Both the position numbers and the translations under genes were made by a program. 64,000 nt of DNA from Urechis unicinctus (Eukaryota; Annelida; Polychaeta; Xenopneusta; Urechidae). Under the pieces are notes generated by a model, which was not told where the DNA came from, did no database searches, and saw nothing but the letters and a program-made list of their open reading frames with translations. Below, piece after piece: positions 1 to 15,000 of the stretch (positions are counted from its first letter, which is position 1; each line of letters begins with the position of its first letter). The stretch is from the NCBI GenBank assembly GCA_034190875.2, contig CM067348.1:4770634-4834633 (forward strand), written 5' to 3'.

Positions 1-3000
1 GCATACACGAAATACACGAAATACACGTTAGCCCCGTCCTAACTATGCTGCATAACACGAAATACATGTTAGCCCCGTCCTGACTATGCTAGATAACACG
101 AAATACACGTTAGCCCCGTCCTGACCATGCTAGATAACACGAAATACACGTTAGCCCCGTCCTGACTATGCTAGATAACACGAAATACACGTTAGCCCCG
201 TCCTGACTATGCTAGATAACACGAAATACACGTTAGCTCCGTCCTCACTATGCTGCATAACACGAAATACACGTTGTTAGCCCCGTCCTGACCATGCTAG
301 ATAACACGAAATACACGTTAGCCCCGTCCTGAACGAAATGCTGCTATATAACACGAAATACAACGTTAGCCCCGTCCTCACTATGCTGCATAACACGAAA
401 TACACGTTAGCCCCGTCCTGACTATGCTAGATAACACGAAATACACGTTAGCCCCGTCCTGACTATGCTAGATAACACGAAATACACGTTAGCTCCGTCC
501 TCACTATGCTGCATAACACGAAATACACGTTAGCCCCGTCCTGACCATGCTAGATAACACGAAATACACGTTAGCTCCGTCCTCACTATGCTGCATAACA
601 CGAAATACATGTTAGCCCCGTCCTGACTATGCTAGATAACACGAAATACACGTTAGCCCCGTCCTAACAATGCTCCATAGCACAGAATACACGTTAGCCC
701 CGTCCTCACTATGCTGCATAACACGAAATACACGTTAGCCTCGTCCTGACTATGCTCCATAACACAGAAATACACGTTAGCCCCGTCCTGACCATGCTAG
801 ATAACAAAAATACACGTTAGCTCCGTCCTCACTATGCTGCATAACACGAAATACATGTTAGCCCCGTCTTGACCATGCTAGATAACACGAAATACACGTT
901 AGCCCCGTCCTGACTATGCTAGATAACACGAAATACACGTTAGCCCCGTCCTGACTATGCTAGATAACACGAAATACATGTTAGCCCCGTCCTGAACTAT
1001 GCTAGATAACACGAAATACACTTTAGCCCGTCCTCACTATGCTGCATAACACGAAATACATGTTAGCCCCGTCCTGACTATGCTAGATAACACGAAATAC
1101 ACGTTAGCTCCGTCTTCACTATGCTGCATAACACGAAATGCATGTTAGCTCCGTCCTCACTATGCTGCATAACACGAAATACATGTTAGCCCCGTCCTGA
1201 CCATGCTAGATAACACGAAATACACGTTAGCCACGTCCTGACTATGCTAGATAACACGAAATACACGTTAGCCCCGTCCTCACTATGCTGCATAACACAA
1301 AATACACGTTAGCCTCGTCCTGACCATACTAGATAACACGAAATACACGTTAGCCCCGTCCTGACCATGCTAGATCCACGAAATACACGTTAGACCACGA
1401 AATACACGTTAGCCCGTCCTGACTATGCTAGATAACACGAAAACACACGTTAGCCCCGTCCTGACTATGCTAGATAACACGAAATACACGTTAGCCCCGT
1501 CCTGACTATGCTAGATAACACGAAAATACACGTTAGCCCCGTCCTGACTATGCTAGATAACACGAAATACACGTTTAGCCGTCCGTCCTCACTATGCTGC
1601 ATAACACGAAATACATGTTAGCCCCGTCCTGACCATGCTAGATAACACGAAATACACGTTAGCTCCGTCCTGACTATGCTTCCATAACACGAAATACACG
1701 TTAGCCCGTCCTCACTATGCTAGATAACACGAAATACACGTTAGCCTCGTCCTAACAATGCTCCATAACACAGAATACACGTTAGCCCCGTCCTGACCAT
1801 GCTGGATAACACGAAATACACGTTAGCTCCGTCCTGACTATGCTAGATAACACGAAATACACGTTAGCCCCGTCCTGACCATGCTAGATAACACGAAATA
1901 CACGTTAGCTCCGTCCTCACTATGCTGCATAACACGAAATACATGTTAGCCCCGTCCTGACTATGCTAGATAACACGAAATACACGTTAGCCTCGTCCTG
2001 ACTATGCTAGATAACACGAAATACACGTTAGCCCCGTCCTCACTATGCTGATAACACGAAATACACGTTAGCCCCGTCCTGACTATGCTAGATAACACGA
2101 AATACACGTTTAGCCCCGTCCTCACTATGCTGCATAACACGAAATACACGTTAGCCCCGTCCTGACCATGCTAGATAACACGAAATACACGTTAGCCCCG
2201 TCCTGACTATGCTGCATAACACGAAATACACGTTAGCCCCGTCCTGAACATGCTAGATAACACGAAATACGTTAGCCCCGTCCTGACTATGCTAGCATAA
2301 CACGAAATACACGTTAGCCCCGTCTGACCATGCTAGATAACACGAAATACACGTTAGCTCCGTCCTCACTATGCTAGATAACACGAAATACACGTTAGCC
2401 CCGTCCCTGACATGCTAGATAACACGAAAATACACGTTAGCCTCCGTCCTCACTATGCTGCATAACACGAAATACACGTTAGCCCCGTCCTGACATGCTA
2501 GATAACACGAAATACACGTTAGCTCCGTCCTCACTATGCTGCATAACACGAAATACATGTTAGCCCCGTCCTGACTATATGCTAGATAACACGAAATACA
2601 CGTTAGCCCCGTCCTCACTATGCTGCATAACACGAAATACACGTTAGCCTCGTCCTGACTATGCTAGATAACACGAAATACACGTTAGCTCCGTCCTCAC
2701 TATGCTGCATAACACGAAATACACGTTAGCCCCGTCCTGACCTGACCATGCTAGATAACACGAAATACACGTTAGCTTCGTCCTCACTATGCTGCATAAC
2801 ACGAAATACAAGTTAGCCCCGTCCTGACCATGCTAGATAACACGAAATACACGTTAGCCCCGTCCTGACTATGCTAGATAACACGAATACACATGTTAGC
2901 CCCGTCCTGACTATGCTAGATAACACGAAATACACGTTAGCCCCGTCCTCACTATGCTGCATAACACGAAATACATGTTAGCCCCGTCCTGACCATGCTA

Positions 3001-6000
3001 GATAACACGAAATACACGTTAGCTCCGTCCTCACTATGCTGCATAACACGAAATACACGTTAGCCCCGTCCTGACTATGCTAGATAACACGAAATACACG
3101 TTAGCTCCGTCCTCACTATGCTGCATAACACGAAATACACGTTAGCCTGGTCCTGACTATGCTAGATAACACGAAATACACGTTAGCCCCGTCCTTGACT
3201 ATGCTAGATAACACGAAATACACGTTAGCCCGTCCTGACTATGCTAGCATAACACGAAATACACGTTAGCCCCGTCCTGACTATGCTAGATAACACGAAA
3301 TACACGTTAGCCCCGTCCTGACTATGCTAGATAACACGAAATACACGTTAGCCCCGTCCTCACTATGCTGCATAACACGAAATACACGTTAGCCTCGTCC
3401 TGACTATGCTAGATAACACGAAATACACGTTAGCCTCGTCCTAACACTATGCTAGCATAACACGAAATACATGTTAGCCCCGTCCTGACTATGCTGATAA
3501 CACGAAAATACGTTAGCCCCGTCCTGACTATGCTAGATAACACGAAATACACGTTAGCCCCGTCCTGACCTGCTAGATAACACGAAATACACGTTAGCTC
3601 GTCCTCACTATGCTGCATAACACGAAATACATGTTAGCCCCGTCCTGACTATGCTAGATAACACGAAATACACGTTAGCCCCGTCCTAACTATGCTGCAT
3701 ACACACGAAATACACGTTAGCCCCGTCCTGACTATGCTAGATAACACGAAATTCAGGTAGGCCCGTCCTAACTATGCTGTATAACACGAAATACACGTTA
3801 GCCCCGTCCTGACCATGCTAGATAACACGAAATACACGTTAGCTTCGTCTTCACTATGCTGCAAAACACGAAATACATGTTAGCCCCGTCCTGACCATGC
3901 TAGATAACACGAAATACACGTTAGCCCGTCCTGACTATGCTAGATAACACGAAATACACGTTAGCCCCGTCCCTGACTATGCTAGATAACACGAAATACA
4001 CGTTAGCCCCGTCCTGACTATGCTAGATAACACGAAATACACGTTAGCCCGTCCTCACTATGCTGCATAACACGAAATACACGTTGTTAGCCCCGTCCTG
4101 ACTATGCTAGATAACACACGAAATACACGTTAGCTCCGTCCTCACTATGCTGCATAACACGAAATACATGTTTAGCCCGTCCTGACATGCTAGATAACAC
4201 GAAATACACGTTAGCTCCGTCCTGACTATGCTGCATAACACGAAATACACGTTAGCCCCGTCCTGACTATGCTAGATAACACGAAATACACGTTAGCCCC
4301 GTCCTAACAATGCTCCATAGCACAGAATACACGTTAGCCCCGTCCTGACCATGCTGGATAACACGAAATACACGTTATCTCCGTCCTCACTATGCTGCAT
4401 AACACGAAATACACGTTAGCCCCGTCCTGACATGCTAGATAACACGAAATACACGTTAGCTCCGTCCTCACTATGCTAGCATAACACGAAATACATGTTA
4501 GCCCCGTCCTGACCATGCTAGATAACACGAAAATACACGTTAGCCCCGTCCTGACTATGCTTCCATAACACGAAATACACGTTAGCCCCGTCCTGACTAT
4601 GCTGCATAACACGAAATACACGTTAGCCCGTCCTGACTATGCTGTCCATGACATATGCTACATAATACGAAATACACGTTAGCCCCGTCCTCACTATGCT
4701 AGATAACACGAAATACACGTTAGCCCCGTTAGCCTATGCTAGATAACACGAAATACACGTTAGCCCCGTCCTGACTATGCTAGATAACACGAAATACACG
4801 TTAGCCCCGTCCTGACTATGCTAGATAACACGAAATACACGTTAGCCCCGTCCTGACTATGCTAGATAACACGAAATACACGTTAGCCCCGTCCTGACTA
4901 TGCTAGATAACACGAAATACACGTTAGCCCCGTCCTGACTATGCTAGATAACACGAAATACACGTTAGCCCCGTCCTGCACTATGCGAACACGAAATACA
5001 CGTTAGCCCCGTCCTGACCATGCTAGATAACACGAAATACACGTTAGCCCCGTCCTGACTATGCTAGATAATACGAAATACACGTTAGCTCCGTCCTGAC
5101 TATGCTAGATAACACGAAATACATGTTAACCCGTCCTCACTATGCTAGCATAACACGAAATACACGTTAACACGAAATACCCCGTCCTGACTATGCTAGA
5201 TAACACGAAATACACGTTAGCCCGTCCTGACTATGCTAGATAACACGAAATACACGTTAGCCCCGTCCTGACCATGCTAGATAACACGAAATACACGTTA
5301 GCCCGTCCTCACTATGCTAGCATAACACGAAATACACGTTAGCCCCGTCCTGACTATGCTAGATAACACGAAATACACGTTAGCCCGTCCTGACTATGCT
5401 AGATAACACGAAATACACGTTAGCCCCGTCCTGACTATGCTAGATAACACGAAATACACGTTAGCCCCGTCCTGACTATGCTAGATAACACACGAAATAC
5501 ACGTTAGCCCCGTCCGTCCTGACTATGCTAGATAACACGAAATACACGTTAGCCCCGTCCTGACTATGCTAGATAACACGAAATACACGTTAGCTCCGTC
5601 CTCACTATGCTGCATAACACGAAATACATGTTAGCCCCGTCTTGACCATGCTAGATAACACGAAATACACGTTAGCCCTCCGTCCTCACTATGCTGCATA
5701 ACACGAAATACACGTTAGCCCCGTCCTGACTATGCTAGATAACACGAAATACACGTTAGCCCCGTCCTGACTATGCTGCATAACACGAAATACACGTTAG
5801 CCCCGTCCTGACTATGCTGCATATAACACGAAATACACGTTAGCCCCGTCCTCACTATGCTGCATAACACGAAATACATGTTAGCCCCGTCTTGACCATG
5901 CTAGATAACACGAAATACACGTTAGCTCCGTCCTCACTATGCTGCATAACACGAAATACACGTTAGCCCCGTCCTGACCATGCTAGATAACACGAAATAC

Positions 6001-9000
6001 ACGTTAGCTCCGTCCTGACTATGCTAGATAACACGAAATACACGTTAGCCCCGTCCTGACCATGCTAGATAACACGAAATACACGTTAGCCCCGTCCTGA
6101 CTATGCTAGATAACACGAAATACACGTTAGCCCCGTCCTCACTATGCTGCATAACACGAAATACACGTTAGCCCCGTCCTGACTATGCTAGATAACACGA
6201 AATACACGTTAGCCCGTCCTGACTATGCTAGATAACACGAAATACACGTTAGCCCGTCCTGACTATGCTGATAACACGAAATACACGTTAGCCTCCGTCC
6301 TGACTATGCTAGATAACACGAAATACACGTTAGCCCCGAAATACACGAAATACACGTTAGCCCCGTCCTGACTATGCTGCATAACACGAAATACACGTTA
6401 GCCCCGTCCTGACTATGCTAGATAACACGAAATACACGTTAGCCCCGTCCTGACTATGCTAGATCACTACGTTAGCCCGTCCTGACTATGCTAGATAACA
6501 CGAAATACACGTTAGCCCCGTCTTGACCATGCTAGATAACACGAAATACACATTAGATCCGTCCTCACTATGCTAGATAATACGAAATACACGTTAGCTC
6601 CGTCCTGACTATGCTAGATAACACGAAATACATGTTAACCCATCCTAACAATGCTCCATAGCACAGATACACGTTAGCCCCGTCCTCACTATGCTGCATA
6701 ACACGAAATACACGTTAGCCCCCCGTCCTGATGCATGCATAACACGAAATACACGTTAGCCCCGTCCTGACTATGCTAGATAACACGAAATACACGTTAG
6801 CCCGTCCTGACATGCTATATACACGAACGTTCACTACTATGCTAGATAACACGAAATACACGTTACATGCATGCACCATGCTAGACAACACCGTAGCCCC
6901 GTCCTCACTATGCTGCATAACACGAAATACACGTTAGCCCCGTCCTGACTATGCTAGATACACGAAATACATGTAGCCCCGTCTGACTATGCTAGATAAC
7001 ACGAAATACACGTTAGCTCCGTCCTCCTGACTATGCTAGATAACACGAAATACACGTTAGCCCCGTCCTGACTATGCTAGATAACACGAAATACACGTTA
7101 AATGCTAGATAACACGTTATACACGTTAGCCCCGTCCTCACTATGCTGCATAACACGAAATACACGTTAGCCCCGTCCTGACCGATAACACGAAATACAC
7201 GTTAGCCCCGTATCCTAACTATGCTAGATAACACGAAATACACGTTAGCCCCGTCCTGACTATGCCGATAACACGAAAATACACGTTAGCCCCGTCCTGA
7301 CTATGCTAGATAACACGAAATACACGTTAGCCCGTCCTGACTATGCTAGATAACACGACGAAATACACGTTAGCTCCGTCCGTCATAACTATGCGTTAGC
7401 CCCGTCATAACATAACACAAATACACGTTAGCCCCGTCCTTGAACATGCTAGATAACACGAAATACACGTTAGCCCCGTCCTGACTATGCTAGATAACAC
7501 GAAATACACGTTAGCCCCGTCCTGACTATGCTAGATAACACGAAATACACGTTAGCCCCGTCCTGACTATGCTGATATAACACGAAATACACGTTAGCCC
7601 CGTCCTGACTATGCTGATAACACGAAATACACGTTAGCTCCGTCCTCACTATGCTGCATAACACGAAATACACGTTAGCCTCGTCCTGACTATGCTAGAT
7701 AACACGAAATACACGTTAGCTCCGTCCTGACTATGCTAGATAACACGAAATACACGTTAGCCCCGTCCTGACTATGCTAGATAACACGAAATACACGTTA
7801 GCCCCGTCCTAACTATGCTAGCATAACACGAATACACGTTAGCCCCGACTATGCTCCTCACTATGCTGATAAACACGAAATACACGTTAGCTCCGTCCTA
7901 ACAATGCTCCATAGCACAAAATACACGTTAGCCCCGTCCTGACCATGCTAGATAACACGAAATACACGTTAGCCCCGTCCTGACTATGCTAGATAACACG
8001 AAATACACGTTAGCCCCGTCCTGACTATGCTAGATAACACGAAATACACGTTAGCCCCGTCCTCACTATGCTGCATAACACGAAATACATGTTAGCCCCG
8101 TCTTGACCATGCTAGATAACACGAAATACACGTTAGCTCCGTCCTCACTATGCTGCATAACACGAAATACACGTTAGCCTCGTCCTGACTATGCTAGATA
8201 ACACGAAATACACGTTAGCCCCGTCCTGACTATGCTAGATAACACGAAATACACGTTAGCCCCGTCCTGACTATGCTAGATAACACGAAATACACGTTAG
8301 CCCCGTCCTGACTATGCTAGATAACACGAAATACACGTTAGCCCCGTCCTCACTATGCTGCATAACACGAAATACATGTTAGCCCCGTCCTGACATGCTA
8401 GATAACACGAAATACACGTTAGCTCCCCGTCCTGACTATGCGATAACACGAAATACACGTTAGCCCCGTCCTGACTATGCTAGATAACACGAAATACACG
8501 TTAGCCCCGTCCTCACTATGCTGCATAACACTACATGTTATAACACTAGATAACAAATACACGTTAGCCCGTCCTCACTATGCTAGATAACACGAATACA
8601 CGTTAGCCCGTCCTCCACTATGCTGCATAACACGAAATACACGTTAGCCAGGTCCTGAACATGCTGGATAACACGAAATACACGTTAGCTCCGTCCTGAC
8701 TGTGCTAGATAACACGAAATACACGTTAGCCCCGTCCTGACTATGCTAGATAACACGAAATACACGTTAGCCCCGTCCTCACTATGCTGCATAACACGAA
8801 ATACATGTTAGCCCCGTCTTGACCATGCTAGATAACACGAAATACACGTTAGCCCCGTCCTGAACTATGCTAGATAACACGAAATACAAGTTAGCCTCGT
8901 CCTCACTATGCTGCATAACACGAAATACACGTTAGCCCCGTCCTGACTATGCTAGATAACACGAAATACACGTTAGCTCCGTCCTCACTATGCTGCATAA

Positions 9001-12000
9001 CACGAAATACACGTTAGCCCCGTCCTGACCATGCTAGATAACACGAAATACACGTTAGCTCCGTCCTCACTATGCTGCATAACACGAAATACACGTTAGC
9101 CCCGTCCTGACTATGCTAGATAACACGAAATACACGTTAGCCCCGTCCTGACTATGCTCCATAACACGAAATACACGTTAGCCCCCGTCCTCACTATGCT
9201 GCATAACACGAAATACACGTTAGCCCGTCCTAACTATGCTGCTAGATAACACGAAATACACGTTAGCCCCGTCCTGACTATGCTAGATAACACGAAATAC
9301 ACGTTAGCTCCGTCCTCACTATGCTGCATAACACGAAATACATGTTAGCCCCGTCCTGACCATGCTAGATAACACGAAATACACGTTAGCCCCGTCCTGA
9401 ACTATGCTAGATAACACGAAATACACGTTAGCCCCGTCCTGACTATGCTAGATAACACGAAATACACGTTAGCCCCGTCCTGACCATGCTAGATAACACG
9501 AAATACACGTTAGCCCCGTCCTCACTATGCTAGATAACACGAAATACACGTTAGCCCCGTCCTGACTATGCTAGATAACACGAAATACACGTTAGCCCCG
9601 TCCTGACTATGCTAGATAACACGAAATACACGTTAGCCCCGTCCTGACTATGCTATAACACGACGAAATACACGTAGCCCCGTCCTTGACTATGCTAGAT
9701 AACACGAAATACACGTTAGCCCCGTCCTGACTATGCTAGATAACACGAAATACACGTTAGCCCCGTCCTGACTATGCTAGCATAACACGAAATACACGTT
9801 AGCCCCGTCCTGACTATGCTAGATAACACGAAATACACGTTAGCCTCCGTCCTCACTATGCTAGATAACACGAAATACATGTTAGCCACGTCCTGAACAT
9901 GCTAGATAACACGAAATACACGTTAGCTCCGTCCTGACTATGCTAGATAACACGAAATACACGTTAGCCCCGTCCTGACTATGCTAGATAACACAAAATA
10001 CACGTTAGCCCCGTCCTCACTATGCTGCATAACACGAAATACATGTTAGCCCCGTCTTGACCATGCTAGATAACACGAAATACACGTTAGCTCCGTCCTC
10101 ACTATGCTGCATAACACGAAATACACGTTAGCCTCGTCCTGACTATGCTAGATAACACGAAATACATGTTAGCCCCGTCCTGACTATGCTAGATAACACG
10201 AAATACACGTTAGCCCCGTCCTGACCATGCTAGATAACACGAAATACACGTTAGCTCCGTCCTCACTATGCTGCATAACACGAAATACACGTTAGCCCCC
10301 GTCTTAACAATGCTCAATAGCACAGAATACAAATTAGCCCCGTCCCCACTATGCTGCATAACACGAAATACACGTTAGCCTCGTCCTGACTATGCTAGAT
10401 AACACGAAATACACGTTAGCCCCGTCCTGAACATGCTAGATAACACGAAATACACGTTAGCTCCGTCCTCACTATGCTGCATAACACGAAATACATGTTA
10501 GCCCCGTCTTGACCATGCTAGATAACACGAAATACACGTTAGCCCCGTCCTGACTATGCTAGATAACACGAAATACACGTTAGCCCCGTCCTGACTATGC
10601 TAGATAACACGAAATACACGTTAGCTCCGTCCTCACTATGCTGCATAACACGAAATACACGTTAGCCCCGTCCTGACCATGCTAGATAACACGAAATACA
10701 CGTTAGCCCCGTCCTGACTATGCTAGATAACACGAAATACACGTTAGCTCCGTCCTCACTATGCTGCATAACACGAAATACATGTTAGCCCCGTCCTGAC
10801 CATGCTAGATAACACGAAATACACGTTAGCTCCGTCCTCACTATGCTGCATAACACGAAATACACGTTAGCCCCGTCCTGACTATGCTAGATAACACGAA
10901 ATACATGTTAGCCCCGTCCTCACTATGCTGCATAACACGAAATACACGTTAGCCCCGTCCTAACAATGCTCAATAGCACAGAATACAAATTACACGTTAG
11001 CCTCGTCCTGACTATGCTAGATAACACGAAATACACGTTAGCCCCGTCCTGACTATGCTAGATAACACGAAATACACGTTAGCCCCGTCCTGACTATGCT
11101 AGATAACACGAAATACACGTTAGCTCCGTCCTCACTATGCTGCATAACACGAAATACATGTTAGCCCCGTCTTGACCATGCTAGATAACACGAAATACAC
11201 GTTAGCCCCGTCCTCACTATGCTGCATAACACGAAATACACGTTAGCCTCGTCCTGACTATGCTAGATAACACGAAATACATGTTAGCCCCGTCCTGACT
11301 ATGCTAGATAACACGAAATACACGTTAGCTCCGTCCTCACTATGCTGCATAACACGAAATACATGTTAGCCCCGTCCTGACTATGCTAGATAACACGAAA
11401 TACACGTTAGCCCCGTACACGTTAGATAACACCCGTTAGCCCCGTCCTGACTATGCTAGATAACACGAAATACACGTTAGCCCCGTCCTGACTATGATAC
11501 ATAACACGAAATACACGTTAGCCCCGTCCTGACCATGCTCATAACGAAATATACATGTTAACACGAAATACACGTTAGCCCCGTCCTGAACTATGCTAGA
11601 TAACACGAAATACACGTTAGCCCCGTCGTCTGACTATGCTAGATAACACGAAATACACGTTAGCTCCGTCCTCACTATGCTGCATAACACGAAATACACG
11701 TTAGCCCCGTCCTGACTATGCTAGATAACACGAAATACACGTTAGCCCGTCCTGACTATGCTAGATAACACGAATACACACGTTAGCCCCGTCCTGACTA
11801 TGCTAGATAACACGAAATACACGTTAGCCCCGTCCTGACTATGCTAGATAACACGAAATACACGTTAGCTCCGTCCTCCTCACTATGCTAGATAACACGA
11901 AATACACGTTAGCCCCGTCTGACATGCTAGATAACACGAAATACACGTTAGCCCCGTCCTGACTATGCTGCATAACACGAAATACACGTTTTAGCCCCGT

Positions 12001-15000
12001 CCTGACTATGCTAGATAACACGAAATACACGTTAGCCCCGTCCTGACTATGCTAGATAACACGAAATACACGTTAGCCCCGTCCTGACTATGCTAGATAA
12101 CACGAAAAATACACGTTAGCCCCGTCCTGACTATGCTAGATAATAACACGAAATACACGTTTAGCCCCGTCCTCACTATGCTGCATAACACGAAATACAC
12201 GTAGCCCCGTCTTGACCATGCTAGATAACACGAAATACACGTTAGCCCCGTCCTCACTATGCTGCATAACACGAAATACACGTTAGCCGTCCCTGACTAT
12301 GCTAGATAACACGAAAATACGTTAGAACTATGCTAGATAACACGAAATACCGTTAGCCCCGTCCTGACTATGCTAGATAACACGAAATACACGTTAGCCC
12401 CGTCCTGACTATATGCTAGATAACACGAAATACACGTTAGCTCCGTCACGTATAGATAACACCGTCACTTACATGTAGCCTGACTATGCTAGATAACACG
12501 AAATACACGTTAGCCCCGTCCTGAACTATGCTAGATAACACGAAATACACGTTAGCCCCGTCCCTGACTATGCTGATAACACGAAATACACGTTAGCCCC
12601 GTCCTGACTATGCTAGATACGAACGAAATACACGTTAGCCCCGTCCGTCCTCACTATGCTGCATAACACGAAATACATGCTGACCATGCTAGATAACACG
12701 AAATACACGTTAGCCCCGTCCTGACTATGCTAGATAACACGAAATACACGTTAGCCCCGTCCTGACTATGCTAGATAACACGAAATACACGTTAGCTCCG
12801 TCCTCACTATGCTGCATAACACGAAATACACGAAATAACTATGCTAGATAACACGAAATACACGTTAGCCCCGTCCTCACTATGCTGCATAACACGAAAT
12901 ACACGTTAGCCCCGTCCTGACTATGCTAGATAACATACGAAATACACGTTAGCCCCGTCCTGAACTATGCTAGCATAACACGAAATACACGTTAGCCTCC
13001 GTCCTCACTATGCTGCATAATAACACGAAATACACGTTAACTCCGTCCTGACTGTGCTAGATAACACGAAATACACGTTAGCCCCGTCCTGACTATGCTA
13101 GATAACACGAAATACACGTTAGCCCCGTCCTCACTATGCTGCATAACACGAAATACACGTTAGCCCCGTCTTGACCATGCTAGATAACACGAAATACACG
13201 TTAGCTCCGTCCTCACTATGCTGCATAACACGAAATACACGTTAGCCTGGTCCTGACTATGCTAGATAACACGAAATACACGTTAGCTCCGTCCTCACTA
13301 TGCTGCATAACACGAAATACACGTTAGCCCGTCTTGACTATGCTAGATAACACGAAATACACGTTAGCCCCGTCCCCACTATGCTAGATAACACGAAATA
13401 CACGTTAGCCGTCCTGACTATGCTAGATAACACGAAATACATGTTAGCCCCGTCCTGACTATGCTAGATAACACGAAATACACGTTAGCCCCGTCCTGAC
13501 TATGCTGCATAACACGAAATACACGTTAGCCCCGTCCTAACTATGCTAGATAACACGAAATACACGTTAGCCCCGTCCTGACTATGCTAGATAACACGAA
13601 ATACACGTTAGCCCCGTCCTGACTATGCTAGATAATACGAAATACACGTTAGCTCCGTCCTGACTATGCTAGATAACACGAAATACACGTTAGCCCCGTC
13701 CTGACTATGCTAGATAACACGAAATACACGTTAGCTCCGTCCTCACTATGCTGCATAACACGAAATACATGTTAGCCCCCGTCCTGACATGCTAGATAAC
13801 ACGAAAAATACACGTTAGCCCCGTCCTCACTATGCTGCATAACACGAAATACACGTTAGCCCGTAACACTATGCTAGATAAACACGAAAAATACGTTAGC
13901 CCGTCCTGACTATGCTAGATAACACGAAATACATGTTAGCCCCGTCCTGACTGTGCTAGATAACACGAAATACACGTTAGCCCCGTCTTGACCATGCTAG
14001 ATAACACGAAATACACGTTAGCTCCGTCCTCACTATGCTGCATAACACGAAATACACGTTAGCCCCGTCTTAACAATGCTCAATAGCACAGAATACAAAT
14101 TAGCCCCGTCCCCACTATGCTGCATAACACGAAATACACGTTAGCTCCGTCCTCACAATGCTGCATAACACGAAATACACGTTAGCCTCGTCCTGACTAT
14201 GCTAGATAACACGAAATACACGTTAGCTCCGTCTTCACTATGCTGCATAACACGAAATGCATGTTAGCCCCGTCTTGACCATGCTAGATAACACGAAATA
14301 CACGTTAGCCCCGTCCTGACTATGCTAGATAACACGAAATACACGTTAGCTCCGTCCTCACTATGCTGCATAACACGAAATACATGTTAGCCCCGTCTTG
14401 ACCATGCTAGATAACACGAAATACACGTTAGCCCCGTCCAGACTATGCTAGATAACACGAAATACACGTTAGCCCGTCCTGACTATGATAGATAACACGA
14501 AATACACGTTAGCTCCGTCCTCACTATGCTGCATAACACGAAATACATGTTAGCCCCGTCTTGACCATGCTAGATAACACGAAATACACGTTAGCTCCGT
14601 CCTAACTATGCTGCATAACACGAAATACACGTTAGCCCCGTCCTGACTATGCTAGATAACACGAAATACACGTTAGCCCCGTCCTGACTATGCTAGATAA
14701 CACGAAATACACGTTAGCCCCGTCCTGACTATGCTGATAACACGAAATAACACGAAATGCTGCATAACACGAAAGCATGTTAGCCCCGTGTTGACCATGC
14801 TAGATAACACAAAATACACGTTTGCCACGTCCTGAACATGCTAGATAACACGAAATACACGTTAGCCCCGTCCTGACCATGCTAGATAACACGAAATACA
14901 CGTTAGCCCCGTCCTGTCTATGCTAGATAACACGAAATACACGTTAGCTCCGTCCTCACTATGCTGCATAACACGAAATACATGTTAGCCCCGTCTTGAC